A model generated the notes under the pieces. It searched no databases, was not told where the DNA came from, and worked only from the letters and a program-made list of their open reading frames with translations. Below are positions 1-5,333 of a stretch of 9,993 bases of DNA, piece after piece. Position 1 is the stretch's first letter; every line of letters starts with the position of its first letter. The DNA comes from Chthoniobacterales bacterium (lineage in GTDB: Bacteria; Verrucomicrobiota; Verrucomicrobiia; Chthoniobacterales; UBA10450). The stretch spans positions 1 through 9,993 of the forward strand of contig JACCXA010000015.1 of NCBI GenBank assembly GCA_013697365.1. Direction: 5' to 3'. The translations under genes and the position numbers were made by a program.

Positions 1-212
1 TCCGGTCCGGAGCCGACTTGCTTTTCGACTTCCATCCGCACCGTCTCGAGGTCCATGCCCATCTTTTGCAGGACGTTGACCGCAACGCCCTGACCAAGCT
101 TGATCAGACCAAGCAAAAGATGCTCGGTGCCGACGTAGTTGTGATTGAAGCGGTCAGCTTCTTTGCGGGCAAGCGCCAGGACTTGCTGGGCTCGCGGAGT
201 AAAATTATTCAT
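1..212 (-). CDS. clpC: ClpC, AAA+ unfoldase of the Clp protease (N-terminal fragment)
   Basis: Only the first 70 codons lie in the window; the gene runs off the left edge. ClpC is the hexameric AAA+ unfoldase that feeds substrates, including arginine-phosphorylated proteins, to ClpP. The visible part is the start of the Clp_N repeat domain: it opens MNNFTPRAQQVLALARKEAD and continues with HNYVGTEHLLLGLI (about residues 24-37), the hallmark of ClpC/ClpA-type N domains. The ATG at 212 lies inside the end of mcsB (shared bases ATGAATAA, 205-212), so translation is probably coupled. There is no Shine-Dalgarno sequence on the coding strand just upstream. The mcsA-mcsB neighbourhood supports ClpC rather than ClpA or ClpB. 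The fragment shows neither AAA+ domain, so catalytic integrity cannot be judged. Confidence 0.93.
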   Translation of the reverse strand, partial: MNNFTPRAQQVLALARKEADRFNHNYVGTEHLLLGLIKLGQGVAVNVLQKMGMDLETVRMEVEKQVGSGP

Positions 213-1329
213 TCTTAGGAGGCTCAGAAGTCACATTGTTCTCCGACTCCCGCGCTACTTTACTAATATCAGGTTTAGGAAACACCCGCAAACGATCGCG
301 GATAATTTGGGCCCGCAGTTCGTCGCGTTCCTCCGCGTTCAGTTTCTGCTGGGAACTCTTTTGCAGGTGTGCCGGCTGCGTATCGATAAAGAGCTCGTCG
401 ATGGGCAAACGGCGATCTTCCGGGAAGGCGCCCAGGTCGACACCGAGTTTGATGATGGAGAGCAAATTGAGCGCCTCTTTTGAGGTCATGGCATGCGCAA
501 ACGTCAGCACCCCATAAGCACGACCGATCTGATCCCAGAGCGTGTTCGATTTTTTCTGCATCAGAACCTGCCGGGCATCGTGTTCCTTCTCGATGATCGT
601 CTCGATCACCTTGCTCAATCGACCGATGATCTCGTCTTCTTTTTCTCCAAGCGTCGTCTGATTCGAAATTTGAAAAAGGTTACCCATCGCCTCGGTGCCT
701 TCACCGTAGAGTCCACGCACCGCCAGACCGATCTTGTTCACGGCCTGGATGACCTGGTTAATCATCTCGCTCAAGACAAGACCAGGAAGATGCAACATGG
801 CTGAAGCTCGCATGCCAGTTCCGACATTGGTCGGACAGGCGGTCAGGTATCCTAGCTTCGGATCGTAAGCGAAATCCAGCTTCCCTTCGAGTGTGCTGTC
901 GACTTTGTCGACGAGCTTAAACGCACCCTTCAGCTGCAACCCGGAGCGGATGGATTGCATGCGCAGATGGTCCTCCTCATTCACCATGATACTCAGCGTC
1001 TGGCGGCGGTTCATGACCACCGCACTGCCAACACTTTTGGCGGCGTGTTCGCGACTGATAAGATGCCGCTCGACCAGGACCTGCTTTTCCAAGGCAGAAA
1101 GATCCTGGAGCAATTCCGAAAACGAATCCTGCATTTCGGGCAGCTCTTCCACGCGGGGCTTGATTAACTCCAGAATCTGCGAACGCGCTGCCCGTTTCGC
1201 CCAGCCCGGAAAGGGATGCTGGCGGAGGTTGCGCGCGAGCCGGACCCGGCTGCTGACGACGATCTGATGATGCGGCCCTTCGCCCCGCAGCCACTCGCCA
1301 CCAGAGGCCATGATATTGGAGAATTTCAT
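205..1329 (-). CDS. mcsB: McsB, protein-arginine kinase
   Basis: McsB phosphorylates arginine residues in proteins and so marks them for ClpC-ClpP degradation; it is a bacterial relative of phosphagen (creatine/arginine) kinases. The 374-residue length is near the family norm of about 350-360. Visible motifs are the nucleotide-binding SSRVRLAR (26-33), VERHLISREHA (86-96), the catalytic-loop NEEDH (117-121), CPTNVGTG with the active-site cysteine at 165, and RGLYGEGTEAMGN (205-217). An RDELRA sequence at 335-340 matches the RDxxRA phosphoarginine-sensing motif known from Gram-positive McsB, so allosteric activation by phosphoarginine is plausible. The gene starts 1 base after the mcsA stop (TAG A ATG) and ends 8 bases inside clpC. 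No Shine-Dalgarno is evident. An ATG at codon 7 is a possible alternative start, but family members carry a comparable leader before the GEW-like motif. Confidence 0.95.
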   Translation of the reverse strand: MKFSNIMASGGEWLRGEGPHHQIVVSSRVRLARNLRQHPFPGWAKRAARSQILELIKPRVEELPEMQDSFSELLQDLSALEKQVLVERHLISREHAAKSVGSAVVMNRRQTLSIMVNEEDHLRMQSIRSGLQLKGAFKLVDKVDSTLEGKLDFAYDPKLGYLTACPTNVGTGMRASAMLHLPGLVLSEMINQVIQAVNKIGLAVRGLYGEGTEAMGNLFQISNQTTLGEKEDEIIGRLSKVIETIIEKEHDARQVLMQKKSNTLWDQIGRAYGVLTFAHAMTSKEALNLLSIIKLGVDLGAFPEDRRLPIDELFIDTQPAHLQKSSQQKLNAEERDELRAQIIRDRLRVFPKPDISKVARESENNVTSEPPKNE

Positions 1330-1330
1330 T

Positions 1331-1822
1331 CTAGCTCGCGAGTTCCATCTCGAGTTGCTTGATCTGGTCGCGCAAGGACGCTGCCGTCTCGTAATTCTCG
1401 TCCGCGACCGCCTTCTGCAAATTCTCGGTTAACGACCGCATCCGGTCGCTCAGCTCGATTTCGCGATGCGCACGCTGTGGAAGCTTGCCGACGTGTTCCG
1501 TGCCTTTGTGCATTGCTTTTAACAAACTCCCCAATCCTTCCGCAAAAGTGACGTAGCATGCGCTGCACCCAAGCCGCCCACTTTTCTTGAAGTCTGCCTG
1601 TGTGAAACCGCAGATGACGCATTTCTGAGTCGGGGCCCCCTTCTCGATTTCTTCCGCCGCGCCAATGCCGAGCAGCAAATCGGCCAGAGCAAAGCCGGTC
1701 GGGTCCTGCACCCCCTTCTCCTTCGAGCAGGCGTCACAGAGATTCACCTTCTGCATCTTGCCTTCCAGAATCTGCGTCAGGAAAACTGTCGCGTCATTGC
1801 ATTTACAAACGTCACACAACAT
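1331..1822 (-). CDS. mcsA: McsA, zinc-finger/UVR-domain activator of McsB
   Basis: McsA is the small zinc-binding partner that activates the arginine kinase McsB. At 163 residues it has four CxxC pairs, at C3/C6, C29/C32, C68/C71 and C86/C89, forming two predicted zinc sites. A C-terminal UvrB/UvrC (UVR) helical hairpin spans about residues 124-161, with the core ENYETAASLRDQIKQLE. It is the first gene of the mcsA-mcsB-clpC block. In Bacilli the block is preceded by the repressor gene ctsR; here the upstream neighbour is an aminotransferase and no CtsR-type direct repeat is recognisable ahead of the gene, so control must differ. The ATG is chosen because the protein opens directly with the first CxxC (MLCDVC). 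No Shine-Dalgarno is present; see the promoter call at 1830-1859. Confidence 0.92.
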   Translation of the reverse strand: MLCDVCKCNDATVFLTQILEGKMQKVNLCDACSKEKGVQDPTGFALADLLLGIGAAEEIEKGAPTQKCVICGFTQADFKKSGRLGCSACYVTFAEGLGSLLKAMHKGTEHVGKLPQRAHREIELSDRMRSLTENLQKAVADENYETAASLRDQIKQLEMELAS

Positions 1823-1829
1823 GGCGGGA

Positions 1830-1859
1830 ATTAGACCTCAGGAAGCGACAAACATTCAA
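1830..1859 (-). promoter_or_regulatory. Candidate sigma-70-type promoter of mcsA-mcsB-clpC
   Basis: On the minus strand TTGAAT (1859-1854) and TCTAAT (1835-1830) are separated by 18 bases, a reasonable -35/-10 pair. The -10 box ends only 7 bases before the mcsA ATG, so transcription would begin at or next to the start codon, and there is no Shine-Dalgarno sequence. This would give a leaderless mRNA. The same layout occurs before the secreted protein gene at 4718. The prediction rests on pattern matching alone. Confidence 0.45.
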
Positions 1860-1907
1860 CCTCGCCCTACTTCAAGCCGTTCGGCCGGGACTGCGCTGCA
1901 CCGGCAT

Positions 1908-2882
1908 CTAAGGATAAATCTGCGTGTCGCCTTCCCGTGTCAGCTCGCGGAATCGTGCGATGATTCGGCCCGTAATCGGTCCCGGTTTTCCAGTCCCTAT
2001 CACACGCCCATCCGCTTTGATCACTGGGATCACTTCGGCCGCGGTGCCGGTTAGGAAACACTCGTCCGCCACAAACACATCGTGCCGTGTGATGTCAGTT
2101 TCGCGGACCTGCATGCCCAATTCTTCAGCCACTTCAAACGCGACCGAGCGCGTAATCCCGCGCAACGCTCCCGCGGTGATCGGCGGCGTGAAAATCTGCC
2201 CCTTCTTGATGACAAAAACATTGTCCGCCGTGCATTCCGCGACGTTGCCCGCGTCATTCAGCATCAAGGCTTCATCCGCTCCCGCCAGGTTCGCTTCGAT
2301 CCGCGCCATGACGTTGTTTAAATAATTGAGCGACTTTACCGCTGGGTTCAGCGCCGCCGCGCTCATGCGACGAGTCGCGCAGGTCACGACGGTGAGCCCA
2401 TTGCGGTAAACTTCCTCCGAATAAAGAGCGATCGTGGCCACAATGATGATCACGCTCGGATGCCTGCATTGCATCGGATTAAGGCCGAGATTACCCACCC
2501 CGCGTGTAACGACCTGACGAATGTATCCATCGCGCAGACCGTTCCTGCGAATCGTTTCCAAGAGCGCCTCGGTCATCTCTTCTTTGCTTAGAGGAATTTC
2601 GAGACAGATGGACCGCGCAGAGTCCCAGAGTCGATCGAGATGCTCTTCCAGCCGGAAGACGCGACCGTTGTAGAACCGGATCCCTTCGAAAATGCCATCG
2701 CCGTAGAGAAGGCCGTGATCGAAGACCGAAACCTTCGCCTCTGACTCCGGAAGAAACTGCCCGTCGATGTAAATGGTCGACTGCTTAGCCTCGGCACTCG
2801 TTGCGCCCTTTCGTTTCTCGTCGGCCGGCTTTACTGCCGCGTTTGGTGAAGGGGCCACCGCTTTTGGTTCCTCCAACACCAT
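1908..2882 (-). CDS. ilvE: Branched-chain amino-acid aminotransferase (class IV, PLP)
   Basis: This enzyme transfers the amino group between glutamate and the 2-keto acids of leucine, isoleucine and valine, the last step of their synthesis. It is a class IV, fold type IV PLP enzyme. Numbered from the ATG at 2882 (324 residues), motifs are VFDHGLLYGDGIFEGIR (53-69), the PLP lysine K183 in VKSLNYLNN, GNVAECTADNVF (212-223) with the cofactor-contacting glutamate E216, RGITR (241-245) and FLTGTAAEV (276-284). The conserved fold starts near residue 36. It is preceded by an Ala/Pro/Lys-rich, probably disordered leader not usual in IlvE. The frame extends further up to a TTG at 2939, but that part resembles nothing conserved and overlaps a possible promoter, so the ATG is preferred. 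A D-amino-acid transaminase or 4-amino-4-deoxychorismate lyase is possible but less likely, because KSLNYLNN is typical of BCATs. Confidence 0.88.
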   Translation of the reverse strand: MVLEEPKAVAPSPNAAVKPADEKRKGATSAEAKQSTIYIDGQFLPESEAKVSVFDHGLLYGDGIFEGIRFYNGRVFRLEEHLDRLWDSARSICLEIPLSKEEMTEALLETIRRNGLRDGYIRQVVTRGVGNLGLNPMQCRHPSVIIIVATIALYSEEVYRNGLTVVTCATRRMSAAALNPAVKSLNYLNNVMARIEANLAGADEALMLNDAGNVAECTADNVFVIKKGQIFTPPITAGALRGITRSVAFEVAEELGMQVRETDITRHDVFVADECFLTGTAAEVIPVIKADGRVIGTGKPGPITGRIIARFRELTREGDTQIYP

Positions 2883-2895
2883 TGTATCAGTGATT

Positions 2896-2926
2896 TTATT
2901 AGCCACGGAAAAAGGTCGACTGTCCA
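2896..2926 (-). promoter_or_regulatory. Weak candidate promoter of the aminotransferase gene
   Basis: On the minus strand TGGACA (2926-2921) is followed after 19 bases by TAATAA (2901-2896), or after 18 by CTAATA. The -10-like box lies 13 bases before the ATG at 2882, again very close to the start codon and without a Shine-Dalgarno. Spacing is slightly long and the match is modest, so this is a suggestion only. If it is correct, the TTG start at 2939 is excluded. Confidence 0.25.
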
Positions 2927-2985
2927 CTAGGCAATTCAAGCAGCAAATCTACCGTCGCCTCAGGCCACGCGGCGCGCGGCGCTGT

Positions 2986-3651
2986 TTACGCGAGCATTCC
3001 GTCCGTTATCCTTAACTCACGGTCCCCTCGCACCGCCAGGCGACTGTCGTGCGTCACAACCAGGAGAGTTTTCCTGCGATCACGCGCCAGGTTCAGCAGC
3101 AGGTCGATGATCGTGTCGCCGGTCCTCGAGTCGAGATTGCCGGTCGGCTCGTCAGCGAAAATGATGTCTGGATCATTAGTTAGGGCCCGCGCAATCGCTA
3201 CGCGCTGTTGCTCGCCGCCGGAAAGCTCGGCCGGTAAATGATGCAGTCGCTCCGCCAGCCCCACGTCGCGCAAGCTCGCTTCGGCCGCTCCTTTATCCGG
3301 CCGTCCGCCGATCATTCCCGGAAGCGTCACGTTCTCGAGTGCCGTTAGTTCCGGCAGGAGAAAATAACCCTGAAAAACGAAGCCCATTTTTTCGTTCCGC
3401 AACTTCGACTGCGCCGCCACGCTCCCCTCATACAGTCGCCGCCCTTCGAACTCCACCGTTCCCGTTTCGGGGCGTTCCAAACCCGCCAAGGTGTAAAGCA
3501 ATGTTGTCTTGCCCGCCCCGGACGCGCCGCAGAGGAAGACCGCTTCGCCTTCGATCACGTCGAGTGAAATACCGCGCAATACCTCGATCTTTCGCGCCCC
3601 AATCTCGAACGACCGGTGCAGGTCGCGGGCGACAAGTTGCGGCGCATTCAT
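2986..3651 (-). CDS. lolD: ABC transporter ATPase, LolD/MacB type
   Basis: This is a complete 221-residue nucleotide-binding subunit. Motifs are Walker A GASGAGKT (42-49), Q-loop glutamine Q94 in FVFQGYFLLPELTALENV, signature LSGGEQQRVAIARAL (143-157), Walker B DIIFADEPTGNLD (162-174) and switch histidine H201 in VVTHD. The Q-loop context, LSGGEQQR and EPTGNLD place it in the LolD/MacB/FtsE-like group. LolD powers LolCE, which releases lipoproteins from the inner membrane for the outer membrane. No permease gene is adjacent, so the exact substrate is not shown. The ATG at 3651 starts just ahead of the conserved LVARDLHRSF; the longer open frame to 3732 runs back through the upstream terminator hairpin and is rejected. 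The gene sits directly behind that terminator and so needs its own promoter in about 50 bases; no convincing one is seen. Confidence 0.87.
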   Translation of the reverse strand: MNAPQLVARDLHRSFEIGARKIEVLRGISLDVIEGEAVFLCGASGAGKTTLLYTLAGLERPETGTVEFEGRRLYEGSVAAQSKLRNEKMGFVFQGYFLLPELTALENVTLPGMIGGRPDKGAAEASLRDVGLAERLHHLPAELSGGEQQRVAIARALTNDPDIIFADEPTGNLDSRTGDTIIDLLLNLARDRRKTLLVVTHDSRLAVRGDRELRITDGMLA

Positions 3652-3702
3652 GTGGCGCACAGCATCGCGAGATCCGCTGCCCACGCAATCCAACCGGGCG
3701 GC

Positions 3703-3739
3703 AAAAAGCCGCATGCGGACGCAGTCCGGCATGCGGCTT
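3703..3739 (-). terminator. Intrinsic (Rho-independent) terminator of the secreted peptidoglycan-binding protein gene
   Basis: Read on the minus strand, 17 bases after the TAA at 3756, the arm AAGCCGCATGCCGGAC (3739-3724) pairs with GTCCGCATGCGGCTT (3720-3706). The stem is about 15 bp with one bulged base and a three-base loop, and it is followed at once by TTTTT (3707-3703). This is the clearest terminator in the window. It isolates the secreted-protein gene from the LolD-like gene downstream. Confidence 0.9.
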
Positions 3740-3755
3740 CAGAAGCAAATTCCGC

Positions 3756-4718
3756 TTATTGCAGTCCGAGCGAAGAAAGGGTGTCTTCGTCGATCTCGCC
3801 CGTCGGTTCAAGACCGTTCTCGCTTTGGTAACGAATCAAAGCGCTTCGTGTGGCCGGGCCGTAAGTTCCGTCTACGCCGCCAGTGTCATAACCGCGGCGC
3901 TCGAGTTCGCTCTGTACATTCGCGACGACCTCGCCGGGATTCTGGTCGTTGTAGGCGTAGATGGGCGCATCGTAAGTGTAGTTGCTGTAGTAGGGATCGT
4001 ATCCGTATGCAGGATACCAATAGCCGCTGTTCCAGTAATAGTAGCCACCTCCGAAGAGCGCGAAGCGGGTAAAGTTATTCCTGTACCAGCTTCGATTGTG
4101 ACGACCCCGGTTCCAATTGCCATGGCGCCGGCGCCATCTATCGCTGCGGTTAGACCAATTGTTGTTATTTCCGTCATTATTCCGCCAGTTACGGTTCCCG
4201 TCGCCGTCGCGATTGCGCCAATCCCGATTCCCATCGCCGTCGCTCCCATCGTTCCGCCAATTGCCGGATTCGTTGTTGTTCCCAGTCCAGTTGCCCCGAT
4301 TCCGCCGGTTGCGCCGCCCTTCATTTCCGCCACCCACGGTCCCCTGCGAAACCTCCGCCTGCTGCGTCGGCGTGATCACGGGCGCAGTGGGCGTAGTGGG
4401 AACGCGCGGAGATTGATCGACGTTCGCGATGCGCGGCGTGAATGTGCGGTTCCGCCGTCCTTCGCCGCGAAAGTCCCGGTTGCCTCCCCCGCCCTGGTTC
4501 CGGCGGAGCGAAGACTGGTCGGATACGTTCGGAACCGAGCGTTGCACCTGCGGCCGCTGAGAAACCTGGCGTCCCTGGCCCGATCCACGAGCGGCCATCT
4601 TGGCGACAGCCTTGTTGTAGCGAGCGCGCTGCTTTTCGCCTTTCTTTTCATCGTCGGCCAACGCCGCCGAATGTGTCGCTGCGAGAGCGAGCAGAGTAAT
4701 AAAAGCGATGTGTTTCAT
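3756..4718 (-). CDS. Secreted Asn/Arg/Trp-rich protein with C-terminal peptidoglycan-binding domain
   Basis: No specific gene name is recognised. The 320-residue product has a signal peptide (residues 1 to about 21, cleavage after ALA and before DDEKK). A basic Gln/Arg/Gly linker follows. Next comes a low-complexity section rich in Asn, Arg, Trp, Gly and Asp (about 130-215) with an 11-residue repeat of the form DGNRxWRNxDG (162-172 and 173-183). An aromatic stretch dense in Tyr and Trp covers 226-257. The C-terminal domain (about 263-320) is of the PG_binding_1 type, with VQSELERRGYDTGGVDGTYG and TRSALIRYQSENGL. It is probably exported to the periplasm or cell surface and anchored to the wall; there is no lipobox cysteine, and no cysteine at all. 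No enzymatic domain is visible, so a structural or envelope-organising role is inferred. It appears to be transcribed alone, with its own promoter (4729-4758) and terminator (3703-3739). Confidence 0.85.
   Translation of the reverse strand: MKHIAFITLLALAATHSAALADDEKKGEKQRARYNKAVAKMAARGSGQGRQVSQRPQVQRSVPNVSDQSSLRRNQGGGGNRDFRGEGRRNRTFTPRIANVDQSPRVPTTPTAPVITPTQQAEVSQGTVGGGNEGRRNRRNRGNWTGNNNESGNWRNDGSDGDGNRDWRNRDGDGNRNWRNNDGNNNNWSNRSDRWRRRHGNWNRGRHNRSWYRNNFTRFALFGGGYYYWNSGYWYPAYGYDPYYSNYTYDAPIYAYNDQNPGEVVANVQSELERRGYDTGGVDGTYGPATRSALIRYQSENGLEPTGEIDEDTLSSLGLQ
4170..4235 (-). repeat. In-gene 33-bp tandem repeat encoding the DGNRxWRNxDG units
   Basis: Two adjacent 33-base units (4235-4203 and 4202-4170) encode DGNRDWRNRDG and DGNRNWRNNDG. 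The flanking sequence (ESGNWRNDGSDG before, NNNNWSNRSDR after) looks like further decayed copies. This is the likely site of length variation between strains by slippage or unequal crossing-over. Confidence 0.7.
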
Positions 4719-4728
4719 AGTTGTGTTG

Positions 4729-4758
4729 TATAGACCCCGAGTGGGTTCGTTTATTCAA
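4729..4758 (-). promoter_or_regulatory. Candidate promoter of the secreted peptidoglycan-binding protein gene
   Basis: On the minus strand TTGAAT (4758-4753) and TCTATA (4734-4729) are separated by 18 bases. The -35 hexamer and spacing are identical to the pair before mcsA. The -10 box ends 10 bases before the ATG at 4718, so the predicted 5' leader is only a few bases, and no Shine-Dalgarno is present. TATACA (4731-4726), 3 bases further on, is an alternative -10. Confidence 0.5.
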
Positions 4759-4794
4759 CCGCAGCCGAGCGCAGGAGTTGCGAACTGGAACACC

Positions 4795-5250
4795 CTAGCT
4801 GCGGTCCGCGTTCTGCCGGACCGCTTCGAAAAGCACAATCGCAACGGCGGTAGCAAGGTTCAGACTGCGCGTGCCTCGCATCGGGATCGTGAGCAGTCGC
4901 TCCGAATTTGCGTTCAGGAGAGTCTCGGGAAGACCTTTCGTCTCGCGACCGAAAACAAGAAAATCGCCGTCGTCGAACGAGGTCTGGTAGTAGGGCCGCG
5001 TTGTCTTCGTCGTGAGGAAGAAAAAGCGCGCGCGCGCAGCCTGCGCTGCTTGCAGCTCCAGGAATGAAGCCCACAGCCGGACCTCAACTTCCTTCCAGTA
5101 GTCCAAGCCTGCGCGATGCAATTGTCGATCATCGATGTCGAAGCCAAGCGGTTGCACGAGATGCAACGTCGATCCGGTCGCCAGGCAAAGTCGCCCGATG
5201 TTCCCTGTATTCGGCGGGATCTCAGGTTCAATCAGGACAACGTTGAACAT
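4795..5250 (-). CDS. trmL: TrmL, tRNA (cytidine/uridine-34 2'-O)-methyltransferase, SPOUT class
   Basis: TrmL uses S-adenosylmethionine to methylate the ribose of the wobble nucleotide of tRNA-Leu isoacceptors. The 151-residue length is typical of the minimal SPOUT enzymes that lack an added RNA-binding domain. Visible motifs are NTGNIGRLC (14-22), LVFGRETKGLPE (98-109) and IPMRGTRSLNLATAVAIVLFE (122-142); the last two build the SAM-binding trefoil knot. The start MFNVVLIEPEIPPNTG is standard for the family. It is one of the few genes here with a Shine-Dalgarno-like sequence, AGGAAG (5257-5252), though its spacing to the ATG is short. It lies downstream of transaldolase across an 83-base gap filled by an inverted-repeat element. 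A general SpoU methyltransferase with another tRNA target is the only realistic alternative. Confidence 0.9.
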   Translation of the reverse strand: MFNVVLIEPEIPPNTGNIGRLCLATGSTLHLVQPLGFDIDDRQLHRAGLDYWKEVEVRLWASFLELQAAQAARARFFFLTTKTTRPYYQTSFDDGDFLVFGRETKGLPETLLNANSERLLTIPMRGTRSLNLATAVAIVLFEAVRQNADRS

Positions 5251-5268
5251 GCTTCCTGAAGAGACCCT

Positions 5269-5328
5269 CTATGACCGCCGAAGGCCTTGTAGCGGTTCAC
5301 GCCTTCGGCGGTCATAGCCGCCGCTACA
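5269..5328. repeat. Interleaved inverted-repeat (REP-like) element between tal and trmL
   Basis: A 17-bp perfect inverted repeat, CTATGACCGCCGAAGGC (5269-5285) against 5301-5317, encloses a 15-base loop. That loop carries TGTAGCGG (5288-5295), which is complementary to CCGCTACA (5321-5328) just outside the first stem. A third option pairs CGGCGG (5306-5311) with CCGCCG (5318-5323). The two main stems interleave, so the transcript could form alternative hairpins or a pseudoknot-like fold. No T-run follows on either strand, so it is not a standard intrinsic terminator. A dispersed REP-like palindrome is the likeliest identity. Confidence 0.75.
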
Positions 5329-5333
5329 GAAGA

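Noticed and set aside
1823..1907. A search for CtsR-type operator repeats or an aminotransferase terminator upstream of mcsA
   Set aside because: Only a 4-bp GCCG-TT-CGGC palindrome and the candidate promoter were found; no heptameric direct repeat typical of CtsR sites.
2940..2985. A GC-rich run (GCGCCGCGCGCCGCG on the minus strand) after the LolD-like gene as a terminator
   Set aside because: The arms do not form a clean inverted repeat and there is no T-run; probably just GC-rich spacer.
3652..3732. N-terminal extension of the LolD-like ATPase to 3732
   Set aside because: It would begin inside the intrinsic terminator hairpin of the preceding gene; the ATG at 3651 directly precedes conserved sequence.
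3339..4733. A 464-codon plus-strand open frame opposite the LolD-like and secreted-protein genes, with a long Val/Ile/Pro-rich section
   Set aside because: It is the reverse complement of the Asn/Arg/Trp/Asp-rich repeats of the real gene, which naturally reads as Val/Ile/Pro. The minus-strand genes have a signal peptide, known domains and a terminator; the plus frame has no domain and crosses the terminator.
4719..4794. A possible trmL terminator from CCGCAGC/GCTGCGG around 4760-4804
   Set aside because: The arms are only 7 bp with a loop of about 30 bases, one arm lies inside the trmL coding end, and no T-run follows.
5269..5317. The 17-bp inverted repeat read as an intrinsic terminator for transaldolase
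   Set aside because: No T-run follows the stem on the minus strand (AGGGTCTCTTC follows), the loop is long, and a second stem interleaves with it, so REP-like or structured RNA fits better.
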